The notes below the pieces were generated by a model. It worked only from the letters and a program-made list of their open reading frames with translations. It ran no database searches and was not told the origin of the DNA. A DNA stretch of 64,000 nt from the NCBI GenBank assembly GCA_017518735.1, contig JAFWTY010000016.1, positions 1-64,000 of the forward strand. The letters run 5' to 3'. The position numbers and the translations under genes were made by a program. Shown in pieces: positions 53,051 through 62,413 of this stretch. The stretch's first letter is position 1. Every line of letters begins with the position of its first letter. The stretch is from Lachnospiraceae bacterium. GTDB lineage: Bacteria; Bacillota; Clostridia; Lachnospirales; Lachnospiraceae.

Positions 53051-55048
53051 ATGAAAAAAACACTGAAAACAATAGTAACCATATCCCTGCTTTTGCTGGC
53101 AACGGTGGGATTGTGGGCCTGCAACTTTTTGGAAGAAACCGAAGAATCTTCCGAAATTGTCATGGTATATGACTCGGATGAACCGGATACAAGCGGCCCG
53201 CGTATTATTGACAGTTCTTCGAAAACAATGTATAAGGGCAGCCTGGACGGCTGGACAATTTTCGTTTATCTGTGCGGTACGGACCTTGAGTCCGAGAGCG
53301 AAGTCGGCACCGGCGACCTTGCGGAGATGCTCGACGCTACTCCGAGCGACAGCGTAAGATTTGCCGTACAGACCGGAGGAACCGAGTATTGGGCCAACGA
53401 TTTAGTGGATCCGTCAAAAACACAGCGCTTCCTCGTGCAAAACAGTGAGATTACCCTTGTGGACGAAACACAGGATCTTCAGAATATGGGCGATCCGGAT
53501 ACCCTTGAGGAGTTCGTCTCCTGGGGAATCGATAACTATGGCGCAGAGCATAACGGTCTGGTTTTCTGGGATCACGGCGGCGGTAGCATTACCGGTGTGT
53601 GCATGGACGAAGAGTTTGACTATGACTCCCTGAGCCTTCGTGATATCGATACGGCGCTTTCGGCTCCGCTGGGAGAGTATAAGATCGACTTTATCGGTTT
53701 TGATGCCTGCCTCATGGGCACGCTCGAAACGGCAAACTTAATGTCTGCTTATGCGACATATATGTATGGCTCCGAAGAAACCGAGCCCGGTTCCGGCTGG
53801 GATTATACTTCAATCGGCTCTTTCCTTGCAAAGAACCCGAACGCGGATGCATTGGAACTCGGCAAGGCAGTCTGCGACAGCTACTATGCAGCATGTAAGA
53901 AAGATGGAGAGGAATATGAAGTTACTCTTTCGGTTATGGATTTAAGCAAGGTGGCTGACCTGGTGATTGCATTTGACAAATATTGCGAGAACCTCTGCGG
54001 CGTATCACAAGACGATGCAGCACGCGCATCCATCATTCGAAACATCTGCTCGGCGAAGAACTTCGGCGGAAACAATAAGGCGGAAGGCTACACCAACATG
54101 GTCGATGTCGGCGGTTTTATACAGTCCGGTGCGGATTATGCAACCGGTGCCGATGAGGTGCTTAAGGCCATTGAAAGTCTTGTGGTTTACAGCGTTCGCG
54201 GAGAAATGCACGCGACAGCCTGTGGCGTTTCCATGTATTATCCTTTGTCCATTCAGGGTTCCGAAGAAATCAAGATCTTCAAGGATATCTCTCCGAGCGG
54301 AAGCTATAATAACTTCATCACCAATAAAACGGACGGTCATGACGGAAACGGCGCGGTAATTTCCGGTGAAGAAACCGGTAAAAGTGAAGCCATTACGTTC
54401 TCCTCTGAGCCGGCGCTTAATGAAGACGGAATCTATGGTTTCACTCTGGATGAAAACGGCCTCAACAATACGGCAGGCGTTTGCGCATTTGTATATCAGA
54501 TGACCGAAGACGGAGAGACTCTGATTGAACTTGGAGAAACGAGTGACGTCTATGCAAACTGGGAAACAGGAGAATTCGAGGATTATTTCGACGGCTACTG
54601 GCTGTCTCTTCCGGACGGACAGAATCTCGCTCTCTACCTTGTTGAAGAGGGAGAAGATTACGTGGTTTATGCTTCCCCGATTCTCTTAAACGGAGACCTG
54701 ACATATCTTCGTATCCGTCAAAGCATGGAAACCGGAGAAACGACCGTTGAGGGCGCATGGGACGGTATCGATGAGAACGGTATTGCTTCCAGAGATATCT
54801 ACAAGCTGAAAAACGGAGACGTGATTGTTCCCTATTACTACGCTTACAACCTGAATACCGATGAAGAACTGGAGTACACCGGTTACGAATACACGGTTTC
54901 CGGAACCCTGCAAATCGACTACGACGTCATGGATGACGGTGACTATATGTATTCATTCTGCATCGATGATATCTACGGCGATTATTACGAAACGGACCCC
55001 GTAATGTTCAATATCGAAAACGGAGAGGTCGGATTCTACGAGGATTAA
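53051..55048 (+). CDS. Clostripain-family (C11) cysteine peptidase-like lipoprotein
   Basis: 665 residues. A lipobox LWAC puts the lipid-bearing Cys at 24, so Lgt should anchor it outside the membrane. The C11 core has WTIFVYLCGTDLE, the catalytic His in GLVFWDHGGGSITG (~176) and the catalytic Cys in IDFIGFDACLMGTLE (~219). A ~250-residue C-terminal beta-rich region follows. AAGGAG precedes the ATG. Substrate unknown; related surface lipoproteins are common in gut Clostridia. Confidence 0.9.
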   Translation: MKKTLKTIVTISLLLLATVGLWACNFLEETEESSEIVMVYDSDEPDTSGPRIIDSSSKTMYKGSLDGWTIFVYLCGTDLESESEVGTGDLAEMLDATPSDSVRFAVQTGGTEYWANDLVDPSKTQRFLVQNSEITLVDETQDLQNMGDPDTLEEFVSWGIDNYGAEHNGLVFWDHGGGSITGVCMDEEFDYDSLSLRDIDTALSAPLGEYKIDFIGFDACLMGTLETANLMSAYATYMYGSEETEPGSGWDYTSIGSFLAKNPNADALELGKAVCDSYYAACKKDGEEYEVTLSVMDLSKVADLVIAFDKYCENLCGVSQDDAARASIIRNICSAKNFGGNNKAEGYTNMVDVGGFIQSGADYATGADEVLKAIESLVVYSVRGEMHATACGVSMYYPLSIQGSEEIKIFKDISPSGSYNNFITNKTDGHDGNGAVISGEETGKSEAITFSSEPALNEDGIYGFTLDENGLNNTAGVCAFVYQMTEDGETLIELGETSDVYANWETGEFEDYFDGYWLSLPDGQNLALYLVEEGEDYVVYASPILLNGDLTYLRIRQSMETGETTVEGAWDGIDENGIASRDIYKLKNGDVIVPYYYAYNLNTDEELEYTGYEYTVSGTLQIDYDVMDDGDYMYSFCIDDIYGDYYETDPVMFNIENGEVGFYED

Positions 55049-55097
55049 TAGAGGAATCTTTTCGGTTATATTTAGGAACTGACAGATATAGGATGTC

Positions 55098-55136
55098 AAA
55101 ACACAAGGATATGTGGTATACTGTCCTTGTGTTTTT
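55098..55136 (+). terminator. Terminator after the C11 lipoprotein, with a possible promoter in its loop
   Basis: Stem AAACACAAGGA with TCCTTGTGTTT and a T-run. The loop contains TGGTATACTG, which looks like an extended -10 box and could drive the next gene. Confidence 0.75.
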
Positions 55137-55160
55137 ATTTTACCCAGGAGGAAAACTCAA

Positions 55161-56156
55161 ATGCTGACAAATAAGACTATTCTCATCACCGGTGGAACGG
55201 GCTCTTTCGGCAATACCTTCGTTCCCATGACTCTGGCAAAATATAATCCCAAGAAGATTATCATTTACAGTCGTGATGAGATGAAGCAGTGGAATATGGC
55301 GAAGAAATTCCCGAATGATCCGAGAGTTCGCTTCTTTATCGGAGACGTAAGGGATAAAGACAGACTTTATCGTGCGCTGAACGGTGTGGATTACGTGGTT
55401 CACGCTGCCGCAACCAAGATTGTGCCGACTGCGGAATATAACCCGTTCGAATGCATCAAAACGAATGTCAACGGTGCTATGAACTTGATTGATGCCTGCA
55501 TCGATACCGGTGTAAAGCGTCTCGTTGCACTCTCCACGGATAAGGCCAGCCAGCCTGTCAATCTTTACGGAGCGACCAAACTTTGCTCTGACAAAGTCTT
55601 TATCGCCGGCAACTCTTACACCGGCGGAACAACGAAGTTTGCAGTCGTTCGTTATGGAAACGTTATGGGCTCCAGAGGCTCCGTAATCCCGTTCTTTATG
55701 GAAACGGCAAAAACGGGAAAGCTTACCATTACGGATAAGCGTATGACTCGTTTCATGATTTCCCTTGAGCAGGGCGTGGAACTTGTATGGCATGCTTTTG
55801 ACGATATGGAAGGCGGCGAAATCTATGTTAAGAAGATTCCGTCCATGAACATTTGTGACATCGCAACCGCTGTTGACGAAAATGCCGAGCAGGTTGAAAT
55901 TGGTATCCGTCCCGGCGAAAAACTTCACGAGCAGATGATCGGTGTGGAAGATGCACCGTTTACCTATGAATATCCGGAACACTACAAGATTCTTCCGCAG
56001 ATTTGCAACTGGGGTCCTTTCGATGCCATGATCAAAGGCGGAAAACTTGTGCCGGAAGGATTCTCCTACACATCCGACAACAATACGGAGTGGATGACCA
56101 TTCCCCAGCTTCGCGAATGGATTGAGAACAACAAAGTCAAAATCGGTAATATCTAA
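55161..56156 (+). CDS. PseB/CapE-type UDP-GlcNAc 4,6-dehydratase
   Basis: 331 residues from the ATG at 55161, set by a perfect AGGAGG. The short-chain dehydrogenase motif ILITGGTGSFGNTFV is followed by VRFFIGDVRDKDRL, VVHAAATKIVPTAEYNPFECIKTNV, LSTDKASQPVNLYGATK and RYGNVMGSRGSVIPFF, the hallmarks of the inverting 4,6-dehydratases (PseB/FlaA1). PseB makes the first intermediate of pseudaminic-acid-type sugars, and relatives serve other deoxy-aminosugars. The rest of either pathway is not in the window. Confidence 0.9.
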   Translation: MLTNKTILITGGTGSFGNTFVPMTLAKYNPKKIIIYSRDEMKQWNMAKKFPNDPRVRFFIGDVRDKDRLYRALNGVDYVVHAAATKIVPTAEYNPFECIKTNVNGAMNLIDACIDTGVKRLVALSTDKASQPVNLYGATKLCSDKVFIAGNSYTGGTTKFAVVRYGNVMGSRGSVIPFFMETAKTGKLTITDKRMTRFMISLEQGVELVWHAFDDMEGGEIYVKKIPSMNICDIATAVDENAEQVEIGIRPGEKLHEQMIGVEDAPFTYEYPEHYKILPQICNWGPFDAMIKGGKLVPEGFSYTSDNNTEWMTIPQLREWIENNKVKIGNI

Positions 56157-56197
56157 AAGGAGAATCGGTTTCGTTTCGAAAAAGTTTGAATTGATCA

Positions 56198-56731
56198 ATG
56201 AAGAATAAGACGAAGAAAACAGTATATCTGCTGATCACACTTGCGATTATGGTGTTTATCTTCGTGCAGTCCGCATTGCCGGATTATATGTCCACGGAGG
56301 AGAGCAATCCCTTCGTGGTTTTTATTGCAAGCGTTTTGGAGAAGACCACGACGGCGACGGTAAACCGGGAACTGATTTCTTTTCTGGTTCGAAAGACGGC
56401 GCATTTCCTGGAATATACGGTACTGGGAGTATCGCTTTACCTGACGTTTGGAGAATTCCTGAAGTCAAAGAGAGAAGCAGGACAGAGACCGGAACCGCAG
56501 AAGGTCAGGAACTTCCAAATCCTCTCTATCGTAATTCCCTTCCTCATCGGTATTCTCTATGCCGCTACGGATGAGTTCCACCAGCTCTTTGTTCCCGGCC
56601 GCTTCGGAAGCGTGAAGGATGTGCTGATCGACGGCGCCGGAGTTCTTGCCGGAATCCTGATCATCCGGGGGATTCTTAGGAAACGTAACCTTTCTTTGAA
56701 TAATCGAAGGGAAAATGGTATAATAATATAG
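56198..56731 (+). CDS. VanZ-family membrane protein
   Basis: 177 residues and four membrane helices. VanZ motifs are the end of helix 1 with VFIFVQSALPD, KTAHFLEYTVLG in the middle, and AATDEFHQLFVPGRFGSVKDVLID, where the conserved D-E-x-H-Q-x-F-x-P-x-R and D-x-x-x-D residues line up. Known members affect glycopeptide or lipid susceptibility, mechanism unclear. It sits between two sugar-nucleotide genes. Confidence 0.9.
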   Translation: MKNKTKKTVYLLITLAIMVFIFVQSALPDYMSTEESNPFVVFIASVLEKTTTATVNRELISFLVRKTAHFLEYTVLGVSLYLTFGEFLKSKREAGQRPEPQKVRNFQILSIVIPFLIGILYAATDEFHQLFVPGRFGSVKDVLIDGAGVLAGILIIRGILRKRNLSLNNRRENGIII

Positions 56732-56788
56732 TTATTGCTTGTATTTGCAGTTGGAAAACAGATTGCATTATCAGAAAAGGAAAAACAT

Positions 56789-57805
56789 ATGAAAAAAGCA
56801 TTAATCACCGGTGTGACCGGACAGGATGGTTCTTATTTATCGGAGTTTTTGATGGAAAAAGGATATGAAGTACACGGACTTATCAGAAGAAGTTCCGTGG
56901 ATTTTCGTGAGCGTATTGCACATTTGGAGGGCAAGCCGAACTTCCATCTTCATTATGCAGACATGTCCGACTCAATTAGTCTTGTAAAAGTCATCAGTCT
57001 GGTAAAACCGGATGAAATCTATAATCTCGCCGCACAGAGCCACGTGCAGGTTTCTTTTGATGTGCCGGAATATACGGCGGATGTCGATGCGGTCGGCGTC
57101 CTTCGTGTTCTTGAGGCAGTCAGAGTCTGCGGTCTGGAAAAAACCTGCCGCATCTATCAGGCATCTACCTCGGAATTATACGGAAAAGTGGAAGAGGTTC
57201 CGCAGTCGGAAACTACACCGTTCCATCCCTATTCTCCTTACGCGGTTGCAAAGCAGTATGGCTTCTGGATCACCAAGGAATACAGAGAAGCATATGGCAT
57301 GTTCTGCTGTTCCGGTATTCTGTTCAACCACGAATCTGAGCGCAGAGGCGAGACTTTCGTAACCAGAAAAATCACCCTTGCCGCTGCTCGTATCGTACAG
57401 GGAAAACAGGACAAGTTATACCTCGGTAACTTGAGCAGCCTTCGTGACTGGGGCTATGCGAAAGACTACGTAGAGTGTATGTGGCTGATCTTACAGAATG
57501 ACAAACCGGACGATTATGTCATTGCAACCGGTGTGCAGCATTCGGTTCGCGAGTTTGCAACCCTCGCCTTCCACTATGCGGGAATCGAACTTGAGTGGCA
57601 GGGCGAAGGCCTTGAGGAAAAAGGAGTCGATAAGGCGACCGGAAGAGTACTTGTGGAAGTATCACCGGATTTCTATCGTCCTACAGATGTAGTTAATCTT
57701 TGGGGAGATCCCTCCAAGGCGAAGAGAGAGCTTGGCTGGAATCCTACCAAGACAAGTTTTGAAGAACTTGTAAAACTCATGGTGGAGCATGATATGCAGT
57801 CATGA
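56789..57805 (+). CDS. gmd: GDP-mannose 4,6-dehydratase
   Basis: 338 residues from the ATG at 56789 (AAAAGG upstream). Gmd signatures are [89 protein letters not shown] and [18 protein letters not shown]. It makes GDP-4-keto-6-deoxymannose, precursor of fucose, rhamnose-D or related sugars. No fucose synthase is adjacent. The stop overlaps the next gene by 4 bp. Confidence 0.95.
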   Translation: MKKALITGVTGQDGSYLSEFLMEKGYEVHGLIRRSSVDFRERIAHLEGKPNFHLHYADMSDSISLVKVISLVKPDEIYNLAAQSHVQVSFDVPEYTADVDAVGVLRVLEAVRVCGLEKTCRIYQASTSELYGKVEEVPQSETTPFHPYSPYAVAKQYGFWITKEYREAYGMFCCSGILFNHESERRGETFVTRKITLAAARIVQGKQDKLYLGNLSSLRDWGYAKDYVECMWLILQNDKPDDYVIATGVQHSVREFATLAFHYAGIELEWQGEGLEEKGVDKATGRVLVEVSPDFYRPTDVVNLWGDPSKAKRELGWNPTKTSFEELVKLMVEHDMQS

Positions 57806-60800
57806 ATGTTACGTTATTTCCGAAACTGACATTTGAAAAAATAAGCAAAGAGCGCATCTTCGAACTGCTGCGCGTGGTAGTTTATACCGTTTGTTTTACC
57901 GGAATCATCATACATCTCAATGAGCACAACAATATTTTCTTTCAGACAAGAAAAGATTGTCAGATGCTCATTGTGATGATTTTTTTTATGGTTATGCTCT
58001 TTACGCTCCAGAAGGTAAAACTCTGGAACATTCAATCGTTAATCGTAACCCTTCTTTTTCTGCCGTTCGCAATTCTTAAAATCAAATCACAAGCGGCTAT
58101 GCCCGATATATTCCGGAATGGTATTCTGGAGCATATTATAAAGTGGTTTGCTGCCATGATCGTCGTAGATATGGTTGCAACCGGCCGTGTTCGCAAATTC
58201 AAGGACATGAATCTTTGGATTGTGGGATTGTACTGCATTATGACGCTCTTGATGGCAGGACTTAATCCGACAGGAATAGCGTTTCGTCTGTACCTGTATG
58301 TACTTCTGTTATTCTTTATTCCGGTCGACGGAAAAGAGTGGGGTCTCTTAACCGGTGGCTTGATGAATGCCGGAGTTTTAAGCTTCGGACTTGTTGTGAT
58401 TGCCTCATTTAAACTGAACCCGCAAATCATCGTGGAGGCGGTGGAAGACACAGAAGAAATCATCGATCCGTCTGCCGGCGGAAGATGGTTTGGATATTTC
58501 TTAAACATCGGTACCTTCGGACAGTTCCTCGGTATGCAGACCGGAATTGCCCTTCTTTCGATTATTCGCGCAAAAGAGCGCTACGGACGCTTCGGGCTGG
58601 TATACTGCCTGTCTGTCATGTACTTGGCAGCAGTCTTCTTTATTGCAATCTTAAACGGCACATCCAACTACATGGTTGGTTTGATTTTCCTGCTTGTAAT
58701 CCTCATTGTGTTCGGCTTCCGAAAGACGGAACATCCTAAACTTTTAATCCGTGGCGGAATTATGCTCTGTGTCCTGCTGCTTGCCGGATTCATTTTCTTA
58801 AATATCATGAGGGCTTTAGCAAGTTCCGGATTTGATAAGAAGAGCCTTGAGGCTGTTCTTCAGAAAACGCCGCTTCGTCTTTTCCCTTCGGGAATGAATA
58901 CACTCATTAACAAAATGAATCGTTTCCATAACAACCCCTGGGCTGGAGATGCATTCTTTGGAAATCCCGTGCTTGCTTTTCTCAATTCATTGGGAAGTTC
59001 CAGACCGGGTATCTGGAAGGCATTTGGAGAGTATTTCTCGTTCGGAGCCAACACCGGAACCGTTTTATACGGAACCTTCGATCCGCAAAATGCTCATAGC
59101 GGTTATGTCCAGGCAATCTACAACTTCGGTTATCTTGCCGGCGGTTTGAATATCCTCTTCTTTGTCAGTGCATGGATTGCATCGATTGTCGGATATGTGA
59201 GAAAGAAAAGCGAAGCGTTTTTTGCTCCCATGGTGCTGCTTACCGTGATGCTCGGTATGTGGGTCGGCGAAATGTCCAACGTCACATTTGCACTGACGGT
59301 AATTCCGCTGATCATCTGTATTCCGGCGATTTCCGTAAAACAGTCCAGAACCTTGAAGCTTGCGGAGAATACATCCGGGAAGAAGCTTTTCACATTTGGT
59401 CGCTCAAAGAGAAAAGCCGGAAAAGAACGCTATCACGCGGCCAATCCCTGGCTTACCATCATTCCCATATTTATGATTGCGGTTGTTATTCTGATGTTAA
59501 CCATCGGACTCGTAAAGAGAATCCGCAAAGACTATGCTTACAACTATTCCCGTGGAGAGGAATTGTTCACGATAAACGATGAGTTGGTTACCGTAACCGC
59601 CGATAACGGTTTGATTTCTTCTGCAGAAGTTAAGGCGGGAAACGAATCCGGTATCATTCTGGCGGATGCTTCGCAGATTGAAAAAACACTGGAGAGAACC
59701 TACTGGGGCGATAAGGAATATGCAAGATTTTCCTTCGATGGAGCGCAGAAAGGTCATCTGATGATTCTGGAGTTTTCCGCATTCTGCAACCAGCCCGACC
59801 CGGTGAAACTGGAAGTAAAATATAACAGCAAAACCACAGAGGTGGAAGTGAACGCCAGCCGTTCCATGTATTATCTCCCGCTTGTCGGAGTGGAAGGTAA
59901 GGGCAGTGTTATGTTGCAGTATGAGACGGTGGAAGATCAAAAGCCCGTGGAACTCGGCGATTTGTGCCTTGTAGACTATGGCGAGTGGACGATGATATCG
60001 TCGCTTAAGACCGGACAGTACAGTACTGTCGCTTATGAAACGGCGAAAAAATCCATTGACGACGTCTTCGCAAAAGCCCGCACAACTCTGGTTGTAGGAG
60101 ATTATCTCTATGCTTTCTTAAACGGTGAGATTGTGGTTTATCCCGTGAATTCCGCAAAGAAGGATGAGGACGGAGAGTTCTTCCGCCTGAAGGGAATCGG
60201 TGATGCTCAGGATGCGACATTATCCGATGATGGAAAAACACTTGCGGTCTTCTCTGCCGGCAGTGGTGTCTATTTTGTGGATGTAACGAATCCTGCGGAA
60301 CCTGAACTGCTTTCACGTTTTGATACGACAGAGTGGTGCTACGGCGGAGATTTGTACGGAAATCATGCCTTCCTTTGCAACCGGTATTTCGGCATCGATG
60401 TCGTGGATATTTCCGATAAGACCAATCCGAAATATGTGACAAGAGTGCAATTCCCGATTGACAGCGAATACAGAAACTGTCGTGTTTACGATGGTTACCT
60501 TTATGCAATCGCGGTTTCGAATAAGAGAATTGATGTGTATGATGTGAGGGATTTAAGCGAGGTCAAAGGTGTGACAACGCTGGAGACGGACGGAAATCCG
60601 ATGGGTGTTTTTGCACAGAATGAAACCCTCTATGTTGCAACAGCCAGAAGCGGAGCCTTAAAGTCAGCCTATGGCGGAATAAACTCCTTCCATAACGGGG
60701 CGGCGAACGGTATGGAGATTTATGATATTTCCGCTGCCGAAGAGCCGAAACTCCTATCCAGAACGCGGATTGACGGCCGCTATAATTACTATCCTCAGGG

Positions 60801-62097
60801 TGTTTACGATATTACCGTAAAAGGTCGTTATGCCTATGTGTCGCTCATGACCGGCGGACTCTGGATCTACGATGTTTCCGATCCGGCTGTTCCGGTTCCG
60901 ATGGAAAATATCAATATTTCGGTCGGCGTGGAAGATGAAAACTTCAAGGGCCTCGAGACAGACAAGTACTTCCTGCCTTATCGTTACTGGGAAAAAACGC
61001 ATGGAAGCATAACGCATACGGCGGTTGCGGACGGAAAAGTATTCTGCCTTGCCGGAGATTTCGGTCTTTTTGAAGCGGAGACAAAATATACGGATAAAGC
61101 TGCTACGGAAGCCGTTAAGCAGACGGCACTCCATGGTTCGCCTGCTGCGGTTACCGAAGTCGGTACACCGGACAATGTGGAGGTTTCCGTGATGAATCCG
61201 GGCGGATGCATCTATTCGCTCGCGGAACTCCCGAACGGACAGATGGTTGCAGCCTGCGGTGAAGAAGGAATCAAGGTTCTATCTTCGAATATGAGCCTGG
61301 TTTGCTCGGTATCCACGATGGGTGCCGTAAAAGATGTCAAAGCGCGCGGCAACATGGTATATGCGGTTGAAAGCCCTGGAACACTGCGCGTTTACCGGTA
61401 TGAGGGCAGTATTCTGTCGGAAGTCGGAGAGATCTCCGATACTTCGGCATCACCCTGGTACTCCTCGCTCGAGGTATCCGAGGACGGAAAACTTGCGGTC
61501 GTTCAGGCATGGAACGGTTCCTGTCGAATTGTGGATCTGAGAAATCCTTCAGCTCCGGTATTCATCAAAAACCCTGCAGACAAGGGTACCGGTGCCACCT
61601 ATTATCGCAATATTTGCATCGGTCTGGTAAAAGGGAAATACATTGGAATTGTCGGCTCCGGTCGCATCAACTGGTTTTATGAGGAGGAATCCAAGCTGGC
61701 AGCAGGCACCGGAGATGAGATTGTAAAATACATGGAAGACAAGTCGGAGTCGAAGGTCAATGAGTGGAACGGACTCGCGGCTTTTGGCGACAACTGTATT
61801 GTGATCACGGACAACGGATATAAGATTTTTGATCCCGAGAGCGGAAAGGTTGTGGCGAAGTACGAGGGCGATACCAAAGACGGCTTCAAAGGAAAGTGCG
61901 CGGTCTATGGAAATTACCTGATTCTTTCAAGGTCCTGGGAGGGCCGTATTCGCATCTTTGATCTGTCCGACGCAAAACACCCGGTGGAAGTTGCAACCTT
62001 CGATACGGACTTCGTCACAGACGTGCCCTGCATCGTGAATGACACGATTTACATCCCCTGCCGCCACGACGGGGTAATGAAGGTGGAATTGAAGTAA
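57802..62097 (+). CDS. Fusion of an O-antigen ligase/polymerase-like membrane domain and an extracellular LVIVD-type beta-propeller
   Basis: 1431 residues. Residues ~20-520 carry ~12 membrane helices with the ligase-like loop ([25 protein letters not shown]), followed by a further helix at ~548-570. Residues ~575-735 are a beta-rich, possibly carbohydrate-binding module ([20 protein letters not shown]). Residues ~740-1431 are tandem propeller blades of the LVIVD type: [58 protein letters not shown] and [14 protein letters not shown]. The propeller must face outside. It is coupled to gmd by an ATGA overlap. Inference: the propeller binds the acceptor or polymer and guides polymerisation or ligation. 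Confidence 0.85.
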   Translation: MNVTLFPKLTFEKISKERIFELLRVVVYTVCFTGIIIHLNEHNNIFFQTRKDCQMLIVMIFFMVMLFTLQKVKLWNIQSLIVTLLFLPFAILKIKSQAAMPDIFRNGILEHIIKWFAAMIVVDMVATGRVRKFKDMNLWIVGLYCIMTLLMAGLNPTGIAFRLYLYVLLLFFIPVDGKEWGLLTGGLMNAGVLSFGLVVIASFKLNPQIIVEAVEDTEEIIDPSAGGRWFGYFLNIGTFGQFLGMQTGIALLSIIRAKERYGRFGLVYCLSVMYLAAVFFIAILNGTSNYMVGLIFLLVILIVFGFRKTEHPKLLIRGGIMLCVLLLAGFIFLNIMRALASSGFDKKSLEAVLQKTPLRLFPSGMNTLINKMNRFHNNPWAGDAFFGNPVLAFLNSLGSSRPGIWKAFGEYFSFGANTGTVLYGTFDPQNAHSGYVQAIYNFGYLAGGLNILFFVSAWIASIVGYVRKKSEAFFAPMVLLTVMLGMWVGEMSNVTFALTVIPLIICIPAISVKQSRTLKLAENTSGKKLFTFGRSKRKAGKERYHAANPWLTIIPIFMIAVVILMLTIGLVKRIRKDYAYNYSRGEELFTINDELVTVTADNGLISSAEVKAGNESGIILADASQIEKTLERTYWGDKEYARFSFDGAQKGHLMILEFSAFCNQPDPVKLEVKYNSKTTEVEVNASRSMYYLPLVGVEGKGSVMLQYETVEDQKPVELGDLCLVDYGEWTMISSLKTGQYSTVAYETAKKSIDDVFAKARTTLVVGDYLYAFLNGEIVVYPVNSAKKDEDGEFFRLKGIGDAQDATLSDDGKTLAVFSAGSGVYFVDVTNPAEPELLSRFDTTEWCYGGDLYGNHAFLCNRYFGIDVVDISDKTNPKYVTRVQFPIDSEYRNCRVYDGYLYAIAVSNKRIDVYDVRDLSEVKGVTTLETDGNPMGVFAQNETLYVATARSGALKSAYGGINSFHNGAANGMEIYDISAAEEPKLLSRTRIDGRYNYYPQGVYDITVKGRYAYVSLMTGGLWIYDVSDPAVPVPMENINISVGVEDENFKGLETDKYFLPYRYWEKTHGSITHTAVADGKVFCLAGDFGLFEAETKYTDKAATEAVKQTALHGSPAAVTEVGTPDNVEVSVMNPGGCIYSLAELPNGQMVAACGEEGIKVLSSNMSLVCSVSTMGAVKDVKARGNMVYAVESPGTLRVYRYEGSILSEVGEISDTSASPWYSSLEVSEDGKLAVVQAWNGSCRIVDLRNPSAPVFIKNPADKGTGATYYRNICIGLVKGKYIGIVGSGRINWFYEEESKLAAGTGDEIVKYMEDKSESKVNEWNGLAAFGDNCIVITDNGYKIFDPESGKVVAKYEGDTKDGFKGKCAVYGNYLILSRSWEGRIRIFDLSDAKHPVEVATFDTDFVTDVPCIVNDTIYIPCRHDGVMKVELK

Positions 62098-62134
62098 AAA
62101 GAAGCTTTAAAGGCTGTGATCAGCGATGCAAATA

Positions 62135-62179
62135 ACGTCAAAAACCAGGTTGACGTAACTTGAATTTGCTTGGTATAAT
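62135..62179 (+). promoter_or_regulatory. Promoter with an inverted repeat over the -35 box
   Basis: TTGACG (62150-62155), 18 bases, TATAAT (62174-62179). An inverted repeat with arms ACGTCAA (62135-62141) and TTGACGT (62150-62156) includes the -35 box, so it may be an operator. The ~90-base leader that follows (62180-62269) has short GC-rich hairpins but matches no riboswitch I know. Confidence 0.6.
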
Positions 62180-62269
62180 ACTATTTAGTGAAAAAGTGGG
62201 TTTTTCTACCCGGTTATTTGCATTTACGGCCGCTTGCCCGGCCCACAAAAATGATTTAGGAGAGGAATC

Positions 62270-62365
62270 ATGAATCAAAAAGAACAGTATGAAGAACTGG
62301 AAATTGAAGTGATTGAGTTCGAGGCGGAAGACATTATTACAGACAGCACAACTCTTGTTCCGTAA
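62270..62365 (+). CDS. 31-residue acidic peptide, possible RiPP-type precursor or regulatory peptide
   Basis: Starts MNQKEQYEELEIEVIEFEAE and ends TDSTTLVP. A GGAGAGG site lies 4-5 bases before the ATG. The pattern EIEVIEFEAEDIIT followed by a short Ser/Thr tail recurs, to my knowledge, in small clostridial peptides of unclear role, some called RiPP precursors. No maturation enzyme is seen next to it in the window. It shares the promoter with the transglutaminase-like gene. Confidence 0.6.
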   Translation: MNQKEQYEELEIEVIEFEAEDIITDSTTLVP

Positions 62366-62379
62366 AGGGAAGGAAGGAC

Positions 62380-62412
62380 TAATGAAAGACTACTTTGTGG
62401 GGAGGAAACAGT
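62380..62412 (+). CDS. 10-residue ORF (MKDYFVGRKQ) before the transglutaminase-like gene
   Basis: An AAGGAAGG site precedes the ATG. The end of the ORF (GTGGGGAGGAAACAG) contains the ribosome site of the next gene, whose ATG follows one base after the stop. Possibly only a translational coupler; may be chance. Confidence 0.3.
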
Positions 62413-62413
62413 A

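Noticed and set aside
55140..56198. 352-residue frame on the minus strand
   Set aside because: Mirror frame of the PseB-like gene, which has a perfect ribosome site and full family motifs.
62180..62269. Leader with short GC-rich hairpins as a riboswitch
   Set aside because: No conserved core of a known riboswitch class could be matched by eye.
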